A stretch of 41,638 nucleotides of DNA, taken from Candidatus Methylacidiphilales bacterium. GTDB taxonomy: Bacteria > Pseudomonadota > Gammaproteobacteria > JASGCS01. A model generated the notes under the pieces. That model was not told the DNA's origin, did no database searches, and worked only from the letters and a program-made list of their open reading frames with translations. Shown here in pieces: positions 35,121-41,638 of this stretch. Positions within the stretch are counted from its first letter, which is position 1; each line of letters begins with the position of its first letter. The position numbers and the translations under genes were made by a program. The DNA is taken from contig JASGCS010000010.1 of the NCBI GenBank assembly GCA_030054035.1, forward strand, positions 1 to 41,638, in the 5' to 3' direction.

Positions 35121-35411
35121 ATGAAAAATATATGTAATGTATTGGTAGTAATCATGATGCTATTACTTTCACCAAGCTATGCAGTAACCACTGCAACCAC
35201 TGGAAAAGTAGATATTAATTCTGCAAATGTTCAGGAATTAATGGCTTATTTAGATGGGGTTGGGAAAAAGAAAGCTCAAGCAATAATTGAGTTTCGAAAA
35301 ATAAAAGGCCCGTACAAGTCAATGCAGGATTTATTAAAAGTAAAAGGATTTTCTAAAAAACTTCTGGAAAAGAATAAAGAAAAAATTGAGGTTCTCCCGA
35401 TAAAAAATTAA
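35121..35411 (+). CDS. ComEA-like helix-hairpin-helix DNA-binding protein
   Basis: The 96-residue protein begins with a signal peptide (hydrophobic core VLVVIMMLLLSPSYA, likely cleaved after Ala21). It then has the ComEA helix-hairpin-helix pair: VDINSANVQELMAYLDGVGKK and GPYKSMQDLLKVKGFSKK. Such periplasmic proteins bind incoming double-stranded DNA during natural transformation; small single-domain forms are common in Gram-negative bacteria. Binding of DNA in the periplasm is inferred, and no other competence gene is in the window. The stop is 13 bases from the 3' end of the converging tRNA-Arg gene. Confidence 0.88.
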   Translation: MKNICNVLVVIMMLLLSPSYAVTTATTGKVDINSANVQELMAYLDGVGKKKAQAIIEFRKIKGPYKSMQDLLKVKGFSKKLLEKNKEKIEVLPIKN

Positions 35412-35424
35412 CATGTGCTTGACA

Positions 35425-35500
35425 TGGTGCCCTCGGCAGGAGTTGAACCTGCGACCTATCACTTAGGAGGCGATCGCTCTATCCACTGAGCTACGAGGGC
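35425..35500 (-). tRNA. tRNA-Arg (anticodon CCU), CCA encoded
   Basis: The minus strand folds into a full cloverleaf. The acceptor arms are GCCCTCG and CGAGGGC, the D stem GCTC/GAGC, the anticodon stem ATCGC/GTGAT with one G-T pair, and the loop CTCCTAA with anticodon CCT. The T arm is GCAGG TTCAACT CCTGC. A discriminator A and genomically encoded CCA complete 76 bases. It reads AGG codons. The first 38 bases overlap the end of the kinase gene on the same strand. Confidence 0.97.
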
Positions 35501-37004
35501 CTGTTGAGGCAATTAAGCATTTTATGATTTTTTTGATGGGTGTGTTGGAAGTTATCGTGGTGGTTATGGCAACCTCCTCACTTGAAAGGTTATCCTGTAG
35601 ATATTGTTGTGATTTTCTGATAGTGTAAGTTGCTTCAGAGTGGCCTGACTGATCTCGTTTTGATTTTCTTCGTGCAAGCCTTGTGCGTGCGAGAGTCTCA
35701 GTCGATGTAACCGAAAGTATAGCAATGGGGATATGGTTGCTATTAGCAAATTTGATGAACAGGGCTCTATGGTTTTGCTTTAAGAATGTTGCATCAATGA
35801 TCACAGAGTATTTGGTCGCAAGACAAGCAGTAGCGTTTTTTAATAAGGTACGATAGACTTGATTAGTTGCCAGGGGGGTGTACCTGTCAATTTTTTTAGG
35901 ATATAACATTAATCTCACTTGATCGGATTGTAATAGGACTAATGGCTCGTTTAGGTTTTGCAGTAAAGCTCTTGCGATGGTAGTTTTTCCGTTTCCAGAC
36001 TGTCCATGCATAAGAATAATGCGAGGGGAGTGTGCCCCAAGTATTTGTTTAGTGTAAGTTAAGTATTGTTTTGTTTCGTGATAGGCACAGTCTATGGCTG
36101 AAATTTTTGCACGAACTAAAGCCCGATAAATACAATAGAGCTTAAAGAGTGGTAAGTATTGATACTCTTGGGTAATAGCAAAATAATGTGAGATAAGTGT
36201 GCGTGCCAGTGCCGGTTGCCTCCTTTCCAGATCCATGAGTAGAAAAGCAATTTCATTAATTCGGTCAAGATACATAAACTTCTTATTAAACTCAATGCCA
36301 TCAAATGCAAATATGGTTTTTCCGCTTAGGGCTATATTGCCTAAATGTAAATCTCCATGACCGAGATGATACTGCTGATGCTTTTTTCTTTGAGTGATAA
36401 GGGGGATACATTGCTTGCTTAGTGTAATGATTTGTTTTAATTGTTGCGTTACTTCACGGTGCAATGTGGGTTTACGGTTAAGCCATTGTAATAATTGCTT
36501 ATTGTTTTCCTGCACCATGCTGGTTATTTGTTTTGCAGTTCCGAGGGGACTGGTTTTAACAAGTTTTTTTGTTTGTGAAAATTTTTTTAGATGTTGTGTT
36601 ATAAAGGTAGTGAGCAGTTCTTGCTGGGTTCTTGATGTGATTGGTAGTAACTTATCCAAAGTATTTTTATGATTAAATCGTTTCATCACCACGATGTAAT
36701 TCACACAATCGTAGCCGGATAATTTTTTTAAACTTACGTTCAGGGTGCTGGGATGTTGATATAAGGGTAGGACGCCAAGATATAAAAATGCTGTAAATCT
36801 TTTATTGAGGCTTTGCTCTAATGCACAGTATTTTTTACGCAAGCTGAGTGTTTCATAGTTGAGAAATCCAAAGTTAACTGCTTTTTTTATTTTGTATGCT
36901 TTAGCAGTAGTTAAGATGATTGTTGAAACATGAGTTTCAAGTACGGTTTTTGCTTTAAGGTGCTTGGATAACGCTTTAATTATTTGAGAGTGGTTGTAAT
37001 GCAT
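35463..37004 (-). CDS. Bifunctional aminoglycoside phosphotransferase-like / P-loop kinase
   Basis: The 513-residue protein joins two kinase folds. The N-terminal APH-like domain has the catalytic loop HGDLHLGNI (216-224) and metal-binding FDGIEFN (234-240). The C-terminal AAA/zeta-toxin-like kinase domain has P-loop GQSGNGKTT (334-342), IIDATFLKQNHR and TRLARRKS. This architecture is widespread in bacteria with unknown substrate; drug resistance is not implied. The last 12 codons and the stop lie inside the tRNA-Arg gene, giving the tail GPRSSVDRAIAS. A TAAAAT box ends eight bases before the ATG, with ATGACT 17 bases further upstream, so the transcript may be leaderless. It is divergent from the helicase gene. 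Confidence 0.85.
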   Translation of the reverse strand: MHYNHSQIIKALSKHLKAKTVLETHVSTIILTTAKAYKIKKAVNFGFLNYETLSLRKKYCALEQSLNKRFTAFLYLGVLPLYQHPSTLNVSLKKLSGYDCVNYIVVMKRFNHKNTLDKLLPITSRTQQELLTTFITQHLKKFSQTKKLVKTSPLGTAKQITSMVQENNKQLLQWLNRKPTLHREVTQQLKQIITLSKQCIPLITQRKKHQQYHLGHGDLHLGNIALSGKTIFAFDGIEFNKKFMYLDRINEIAFLLMDLERRQPALARTLISHYFAITQEYQYLPLFKLYCIYRALVRAKISAIDCAYHETKQYLTYTKQILGAHSPRIILMHGQSGNGKTTIARALLQNLNEPLVLLQSDQVRLMLYPKKIDRYTPLATNQVYRTLLKNATACLATKYSVIIDATFLKQNHRALFIKFANSNHIPIAILSVTSTETLARTRLARRKSKRDQSGHSEATYTIRKSQQYLQDNLSSEEVAITTTITSNTPIKKIIKCLIASTGPRSSVDRAIAS

Positions 37005-37088
37005 GAAGGGTTATTTTACGAAAAATCTAAGCATTAGTCATATATAGTCATTATGGTTTGAGACTGCCTTGAGAGGTAAAATAGTGAA
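37005..37088. promoter_or_regulatory. Kinase|helicase divergent promoter region
   Basis: This 84-base gap has TAAAAT boxes facing both ways. The minus-strand box (37018-37013) is eight bases before the kinase ATG, with a -35-like ATGACT at 17-base spacing. The plus-strand box (37077-37082) is six bases before the helicase ATG. Both would produce leaderless or near-leaderless mRNAs. GAGAGG at 37071-37076 is too far from the helicase ATG for a normal Shine-Dalgarno. Confidence 0.45.
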
Positions 37089-39068
37089 ATGTACAATGCT
37101 CAGTCGATGCGCGAGCGTTTGAGGTCAATTTTTTCCGAACAGGGGTTACTTGCATCTCATTTGCCACAATTTAAATTTCGCAGTGATCAGTTAGATATGG
37201 CGTTTATGGTAGCTGAAGCTTTGGAAACACCCTCTAGTGTGGCGTTGCTTGAAGCGGCCACTGGGATAGGAAAAACCTTTGCCTATGCTATACCAGCCAT
37301 GCTCAGTGGTAAAAAGACAATTATTTCAACCGCTAATCTGTATCTACAAGATCAATTAATGGGTAAAGACCTGGATTTTTTGCAATCTATGTTACAATCC
37401 CAGATTAGTTGTGTTGCGCTCAAAGGCAGGAAAAATTATCTATGTTTAGATAGACTAAAATTTTTTAACGATAATCCAGATATGCTTGGACAAGATCAAG
37501 CCTTAACTGAGTTACTTGCCTGGAGTAAACATACGCAGCGAGGCGAGTTTAGTGAATTAAAGACCAGCAACTACCAAGATCAATCTTCGCGATTTACGGT
37601 TACCTATGAAGAATGTAAAGGACGATATTGTCCTGATTTCACAGATTGTTTTATTTACAAACAACGCGAAATTGCACTAGATTCTGATTGCGTAGTTGTG
37701 AACCATGATATGTTATTACAAGATTTAGTAATGAGAAGTAGGGGTCCGCAGCAACAACTGCTTCCAAATGCATCTTTAATTATCATTGATGAGGCACATC
37801 AGTTTTATGAAAAGCTAACCCACGCGTTAAGTTTTGAATATTCTTTTTCCAGGAGTGAGCGCATGTTACGGGAGCTAAAAAAAATCTCCAAAGACAGTCA
37901 CACCATGCAACAGGCTTGTGACATTGCGCTACACGCAAACCATGATTGCCTAAGCAAGATCCATACTAGCAAAGAAGGGGTTTTAAAATTTGATTCAATA
38001 CGCAATAGTAGCAGTGCCATTGATGCGATTGGATATTTATTGAGTAAGCTAGATAGAGTCTGTGATGAGATTACAGTTCTATCAACGCAACAGGTGGTGT
38101 TTGAAGGTACCTTACAACTCTTTCAGCGATTAATTGATGCGCTTGGTATAATCGCTTCTCAAGATGAAATGTTTATTCGCTACATTAAGACTACGCAAAT
38201 GACAAAATCCCTAATTGCCACTCCGTTAGATGTTTCCTATCGCTACCAATCATTATTAACCAAACATTTTAATCAAACCAGTTTTGTGTACACCTCAGCA
38301 ACGCTTAGTGTCGGAGGATCGTTTTCAACATTTGCATACCAACTCGGCTTGCAAAATACACTTGAAGCGACTTACCCTAGCCCATTTAATTTAAAGCAAA
38401 AGTCTTTAATTTATTTTGCTGAAGATTTACCTGACCCTCAAAGTCAACGACAAGAATTTTTAGATCAATACACAAAAGTTGTCTTTGAGTTGGTTTATTA
38501 CAATCAGGGACGATCGCTATTGTTATTTTCAAGTAACGATAATTTAAATGAAGTGTACCGAAGATTTTTAGAATTACATCAAAAAAAAGAGCAGCCATTA
38601 ACCTTATTAAAGCAAAATACTGCACCGGCGCGGCAGTTAGTTAAGTCTTTTATTACTGAGCCTCGTGCGGTACTTTTTGGGATGAAACAATTTATGGAAG
38701 GTCTAGATATTACCGGTGATTCACTCTGCTTAGTCGCGATAGATAAGATCCCATTTCTTCCCCCAGATGATCCTTTGACCGAAGGTCGTGCTAAGCGATT
38801 AGTGGAAGAGGGAAAAGATTCATTTCGCGAGCTATTTTACGCTGAAGCGATCCTCGCTCTTAAGCAAGCGATTGGAAGATTGATTAGGTGTGAGACTGAT
38901 AGGGGTATTGTCATATTTGGTGATTCACGCGTTGCGAGCAAATCATACGGAAGAAAGATTAAAGAAGAATTTTCAGAGCACAAACAGACCAATGATAAAG
39001 CTACAGCAATTAAATTTATAGAAAAGATGATCCAGGGTGATCGCGTAAAAAAAAGAAAAAAACCGTGA
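37089..39068 (+). CDS. DinG/YoaA-type Fe-S DNA helicase (XPD/Rad3 family)
   Basis: The 659-residue superfamily 2 helicase has Walker A ATGIGKT (57-63), DEAH box IIIDEAHQFY (231-240) and motif VI QAIGRLIRCE near the C-terminus. Four cysteines (119, 176, 181, 187) between Walker A and the DEAH box match the 4Fe-4S cluster site of XPD, DinG and YoaA. The layout and length are closest to E. coli YoaA (636), which acts in DNA damage tolerance with a HolC partner. A 5'-3' unwinding polarity is known for the family. tsaB follows with a GTGA overlap. yoaA and tsaB are also neighbours in E. coli, which supports the YoaA reading. Confidence 0.92.
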   Translation: MYNAQSMRERLRSIFSEQGLLASHLPQFKFRSDQLDMAFMVAEALETPSSVALLEAATGIGKTFAYAIPAMLSGKKTIISTANLYLQDQLMGKDLDFLQSMLQSQISCVALKGRKNYLCLDRLKFFNDNPDMLGQDQALTELLAWSKHTQRGEFSELKTSNYQDQSSRFTVTYEECKGRYCPDFTDCFIYKQREIALDSDCVVVNHDMLLQDLVMRSRGPQQQLLPNASLIIIDEAHQFYEKLTHALSFEYSFSRSERMLRELKKISKDSHTMQQACDIALHANHDCLSKIHTSKEGVLKFDSIRNSSSAIDAIGYLLSKLDRVCDEITVLSTQQVVFEGTLQLFQRLIDALGIIASQDEMFIRYIKTTQMTKSLIATPLDVSYRYQSLLTKHFNQTSFVYTSATLSVGGSFSTFAYQLGLQNTLEATYPSPFNLKQKSLIYFAEDLPDPQSQRQEFLDQYTKVVFELVYYNQGRSLLLFSSNDNLNEVYRRFLELHQKKEQPLTLLKQNTAPARQLVKSFITEPRAVLFGMKQFMEGLDITGDSLCLVAIDKIPFLPPDDPLTEGRAKRLVEEGKDSFRELFYAEAILALKQAIGRLIRCETDRGIVIFGDSRVASKSYGRKIKEEFSEHKQTNDKATAIKFIEKMIQGDRVKKRKKP

Positions 39069-39724
39069 AAGTATTTTTTGCGTTAGATCAATCTACTGCT
39101 ATGCGAGCGTCGGTAGGGTATGCGTTAGAAAATACTCAAGGACAAATAATTAGTGCTGAGAGAGTTATAGAGAATGCTAATCCGATAAAACCACTTCTTG
39201 AAGTAGCAAAATCACTCTACCAAGAATTAATAGAAGCTGGACACACTATTGCTATGGTGGTCGCCACCTCTGGTCCAGGTGGCTTTACTGGTTTGCGAGT
39301 TTGTGCTAGTGTATCCAGTGCGATTAGTCAAGTAGCCAATTGTCCTTTTGTTGGTATTGGAACATTAGAGGCCCTGGCTTTTGCCCATGCCGGGGGTGGA
39401 GTTATTTACACTTGTGTTGATGCTAGACGAAGCGAATGTTACTGCGCTCAGTTTAATAAGCAAGGACGAACACTTACTCAGATTGCCGAGACTACCTTGA
39501 TATCAAATCATGAGTTAGAACAACGGTTATTGTTACATCCAGGTGTCGTAGTAGGTAATCCAGTTATTTCAGACACATCACCAGTGCATGCATGTAGAGA
39601 TAAGTCAGTAGAATACCCACAAGCAAAATTTATCGCAGAATGTGCATTAGTAAAGTTCTCTCACACTCCGCGAGAGGAACTCACCCCTTTCTCTATTGAA
39701 TATGTTCGTTCTGCTGTTAGTTAA
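39065..39724 (+). CDS. tsaB: tRNA threonylcarbamoyladenosine biosynthesis protein TsaB
   Basis: TsaB is the non-catalytic ASKHA-fold partner of TsaD in making t6A37 of tRNAs that read ANN codons. The 219-residue protein has ALDQSTAMRASVGYA at the N-terminus (usual DTS/DQST start), the signature TSGPGGFTGLRV (near residue 70) and VDARRSECYCAQF. The start is GTG at 39065, overlapping the helicase stop (GTGA). Its last eight bases overlap the convergent psd gene. Confidence 0.92.
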   Translation: MKVFFALDQSTAMRASVGYALENTQGQIISAERVIENANPIKPLLEVAKSLYQELIEAGHTIAMVVATSGPGGFTGLRVCASVSSAISQVANCPFVGIGTLEALAFAHAGGGVIYTCVDARRSECYCAQFNKQGRTLTQIAETTLISNHELEQRLLLHPGVVVGNPVISDTSPVHACRDKSVEYPQAKFIAECALVKFSHTPREELTPFSIEYVRSAVS

Positions 39725-40538
39725 ATTCTGCGATTGTTTGATGTAGTTTAATTTCTTGATTTTTACTGACCAGTTGCTGATGCGGAATTTTTTCAAGTAA
39801 CAAAACAATCGTAGATCCCATATTAAAATTAGCAATCTCTTCACCTGCCGCTACTCCAAATACCGGATCTATTGAAAATAATTCCTTTGAGGTGAGATGC
39901 CCACTGCATACACCGTACCATGGAGTTGAGATACTTGCAACATTTTGTGCGCCAACCATAACGATAGCGTATGAACCGTAACCATACCCATCAAATTGAA
40001 GTACCAATCGTTCATTTTCCACATATAGGTTTGGGATGCTAGATACATGCCGCATAGAAACTGATCTGGTTAGGCCAGACAGATAACGCAGATTTAATAT
40101 CTTAGCTTCTAAAGGCGCATGGGCACGGTGGTAATGTCTGGGTGAAAGGTAAAAAGTATAAAAGTAGGCAAATTGGTGCTCTTCAGAATGAATTAATGAA
40201 TTTACAGAATAGTCCAAACCTTTTGCTTGAATTAACTTACCTTGAGTAAGGGCCCCATGTTCTATTAAGATCCCATCACATGGTGCGTGTAGTGAGCCAA
40301 TTTTTTTTACTAACGGCCTGGCGTGAGGTTTAAGTTTTCTAGTAAAAAAATCATTAAAACAGCGGTAGGCAAGAGGTGTTTCAATGAGCGCCTCGGAAAG
40401 ATCTACTTTAAATTTATAGATAAAATAACGGATGAGTATCTGGTTTAAGGGCCAGAGTAAAAAACTCCTGTTATATGATAATTGCTTTGCTAAAAAAGTT
40501 AAAAAAATACTTATAAAAGTAGATGAGGGTTTTTTCAT
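39717..40538 (-). CDS. psd: Phosphatidylserine decarboxylase proenzyme
   Basis: Psd makes phosphatidylethanolamine from phosphatidylserine at the inner membrane. The 273-residue proenzyme should self-cleave at Gly241-Ser242 in MGST to create the pyruvoyl group. Other conserved parts are NDFFTRKLKPHARP, PCDGI with Asp88, and YHRAHAP with His137 and His140 matching the Asp-His triad of E. coli Psd. An AGGA lies close before the ATG at 40538. It starts 13 bases after the SCO1-like gene and is probably co-transcribed with it. Confidence 0.95.
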   Translation of the reverse strand: MKKPSSTFISIFLTFLAKQLSYNRSFLLWPLNQILIRYFIYKFKVDLSEALIETPLAYRCFNDFFTRKLKPHARPLVKKIGSLHAPCDGILIEHGALTQGKLIQAKGLDYSVNSLIHSEEHQFAYFYTFYLSPRHYHRAHAPLEAKILNLRYLSGLTRSVSMRHVSSIPNLYVENERLVLQFDGYGYGSYAIVMVGAQNVASISTPWYGVCSGHLTSKELFSIDPVFGVAAGEEIANFNMGSTIVLLLEKIPHQQLVSKNQEIKLHQTIAEFN

Positions 40539-40551
40539 ATATCCTAATTGA

Positions 40552-41181
40552 TTAGTTTGTCGTTAAGCCTAAGTAAATACTTGAGAATTGTTCGCGGGGA
40601 ATAGAAGCTGGTAAATATGCAGATGGCAATCCATTCTTACCGATAAGAATAATTCCTTCGGTGTGAGCTATCAGTTCGCTTTCTTTCTGCCGCTCTGCAT
40701 AAATCCCAAGCGCTTCGCTAATTGTCTTAATATCTTTTTGTTCAGCAGACACCCCATTAATTCCAGTAAAAGTCTGAATAAATTTTGATACCATTTCTTT
40801 AGAGTCATACTTTTCATCTAACGCAATAAAAAATACCTGAGGTCTTTTTTCAGTAGGAAGTTGTGCAGTTGCGTTTTGTATTTTCTCAAGAGTTGCAAAG
40901 CAAATATCTGGACAATGGGTATAACCAAAAAACAAGAGCGTGTAGCGACCCATCAGTGTTTGATTGGTAAAAGTCATACCAGAAGTTGTCTTTAGTTTGA
41001 ATGGTGGTAGCTCAGAAAAATCACTTGGGTATTTTGTAATACCTGCTACAATACTAGAATCTGTTTTTTTCTCCTTGAGATTTTTAGAAATAGAATAAAG
41101 TGCAAAAAATAAAGCAATCGCAAATGCCACACTAACAAAGGTAAGAGGATGCAGTCGCTTGTTAAAGCGTGAATTTCTCAT
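40552..41181 (-). CDS. SCO1/SenC-family copper chaperone
   Basis: This membrane-anchored thioredoxin-fold protein helps load copper into the CuA site of cytochrome c oxidase or acts as a periplasmic thiol reductase. From the chosen start it has 209 residues: one transmembrane anchor (PLTFVSVAFAIALFFALY) and then the periplasmic domain with copper ligands Cys90 and Cys94 in GYTHCPDICFAT and His173 in IAHTEGIILI. The start at 41181 is chosen because AGGA lies eight bases upstream. A longer frame from 41211 adds ten residues but begins five bases from a TATAGT box, where a transcript would only just start. psd follows. Confidence 0.88.
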   Translation of the reverse strand: MRNSRFNKRLHPLTFVSVAFAIALFFALYSISKNLKEKKTDSSIVAGITKYPSDFSELPPFKLKTTSGMTFTNQTLMGRYTLLFFGYTHCPDICFATLEKIQNATAQLPTEKRPQVFFIALDEKYDSKEMVSKFIQTFTGINGVSAEQKDIKTISEALGIYAERQKESELIAHTEGIILIGKNGLPSAYLPASIPREQFSSIYLGLTTN

Positions 41182-41211
41182 TTGTGATATCCTGCCCATC
41201 GGTAATAACAT

Positions 41212-41222
41212 TCTATACTATA
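41212..41222 (-). promoter_or_regulatory. Probable -10 of the SCO1-psd operon
   Basis: TATAGT on the minus strand (41222-41217) would place transcription near 41210. That leaves about 30 bases of leader carrying AGGA before the ATG at 41181. No clear -35 is visible. Confidence 0.4.
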
Positions 41223-41369
41223 GTTAATTAATCTTCTTAAGGTATCTAGTAATGGTATTTGGTATCAAAAGGAGTATTTAAAAAAATCAGATTTTCACCC
41301 ATGTATTTATTGTTTTTATACTGATAAGGTATTTACAAAACTACCTGAATATACTAAAATGGAGACAGC
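41223..41369. other. Gap between SCO1 promoter and right-edge gene
   Basis: An AT-rich spacer with no gene. It holds a TATACT -10-like box (41350-41355) and GGAG (41361-41364) five bases before the ATG at 41370, which supports that start. A TTTACA at 41332-41337 is too close to be a good -35. No terminator hairpin was seen. Confidence 0.4.
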
Positions 41370-41638
41370 ATGGAAACTGCAATTACTTTAATTAAAGAAT
41401 TATCGCAAGCTAATTTTGCAGTATTACTACTATTAGTGTACTCTTTACATAGGTTTAAATTAATGGAAGTCTACAAGGCATCACTTGACCAAAAGTTGGA
41501 CGATAAGTTTAAAAATATGGAAGATAAGTTGGATATTAAGTTTAAAAATATAGACGATAAGTTGGACGATAAGTTTAAAAATATGGACGATAAGTTTAAA
41601 AATATGGAAGATAAGTTGGATATTAAGTTTAAAAATAT
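41370..41638 (+). CDS. Membrane-anchored hendecad coiled-coil protein, 3'-partial
   Basis: The ATG at 41370 has GGAG five bases upstream and the frame stays open to the window end (89 complete codons). Residues ~14-27 (ANFAVLLLLVYSLH) form one short hydrophobic segment, probably a membrane anchor. From residue ~42 the protein consists of Lys/Asp-rich units such as DDKFKNMEDKL and DIKFKNIDDKL, 11 residues long, with one 7-residue unit DDKFKNM. Eleven-residue periodicity fits a hendecad coiled coil. No function is recognised. Confidence 0.7.
   Translation, partial: METAITLIKELSQANFAVLLLLVYSLHRFKLMEVYKASLDQKLDDKFKNMEDKLDIKFKNIDDKLDDKFKNMDDKFKNMEDKLDIKFKN
41499..41638 (+). repeat. 33-bp/21-bp tandem coding repeats with 53-bp exact copy
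   Basis: A 53-base sequence at 41499-41551 recurs exactly at 41586-41638, 87 bases later (29 codons = 11+11+7). It is built of 33-base units and one 21-base unit, all multiples of three. The second copy runs into the window edge, so the array may continue. Confidence 0.9.

Noticed and set aside
35425-35500. tRNA-Arg gene as an integration site of a mobile element
   Set aside because: No integrase and no repeated tRNA 3' fragment were seen nearby; flanks are ordinary chromosomal genes.
41280-41300. AAAATC/GATTTT inverted repeat near the right edge as a terminator
   Set aside because: Only one base between arms and AT-only apart from one pair; cannot form a stable hairpin.

Overview
The window is AT-rich and densely packed, and it contains no mobile element. 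Two conserved blocks point to a beta- or gammaproteobacterium (Betaproteobacteria now fall within Gammaproteobacteria sensu lato). The first is gyrA-serC-pheA-hisC-aroA-cmk-rpsA-ihfB. The second is ubiG-phosphatase-SDR, running divergently from gyrA. Supporting signs are the zapB-like/zapA/fau group, the rpiA|ilvA divergent pair, and a DUF3683-type flavin/Fe-S oxidoreductase. Genes overlap by 4-14 bases within operons and by up to 47 bases between convergent pairs. No convincing hairpin-plus-U-tract terminator was seen, and many start codons lack a Shine-Dalgarno sequence, which suggests a streamlined genome. The species cannot be named from this sequence.

Bases 1-13328 are the 3' part of a giant secreted adhesin gene. 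The frame is open from the window edge (codon phase begins at base 3), giving at least 4441 residues. The first residues match the exit of a TpsA (FHA/HMW1-like) secretion domain, and the rest is a long beta-helix-like rod. Every one of its 38 cysteines is part of a closely spaced pair, and the last pair lies at the extreme C-terminus, as in the HMW1 adhesin. Seven bases later begins a 1266-residue D-lactate/glycolate dehydrogenase-like FAD and 4Fe-4S protein (13336-17136).

Bases 17139-23041 hold rpiA (minus) divergent from ilvA (plus), then a minus-strand operon coaE > zapB-like > zapA > fau, divergent from an L,D-transpeptidase gene and metZ (plus). The two divergent promoter regions share a 12-base near-palindrome. 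Bases 23038-25034 hold the minus-strand operon ubiG > HAD phosphatase (gph/mupP) > degenerate SDR.

Bases 25089-35411 are a plus-strand cluster: DNA gyrase A, serine and aromatic amino-acid synthesis (serC, pheA, hisC, aroA), CMP kinase, ribosomal protein S1, IHF beta and a ComEA-like DNA-binding protein. The prephenate dehydrogenase gene usually found between hisC and aroA is missing, and PheA carries an insertion in its chorismate mutase domain.

Bases 35425-41638 hold a tRNA-Arg(CCU) gene that overlaps the end of an aminoglycoside-phosphotransferase/P-loop kinase fusion gene (minus). Next come a DinG/YoaA-type Fe-S helicase and tsaB (plus), then an operon of an SCO1-like copper chaperone and psd (minus). 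At the right edge is the beginning of a membrane-anchored coiled-coil protein made of 11-residue repeats, cut by the window end.

No gene-free stretch exceeds 300 bases. The longest is 41212-41369.
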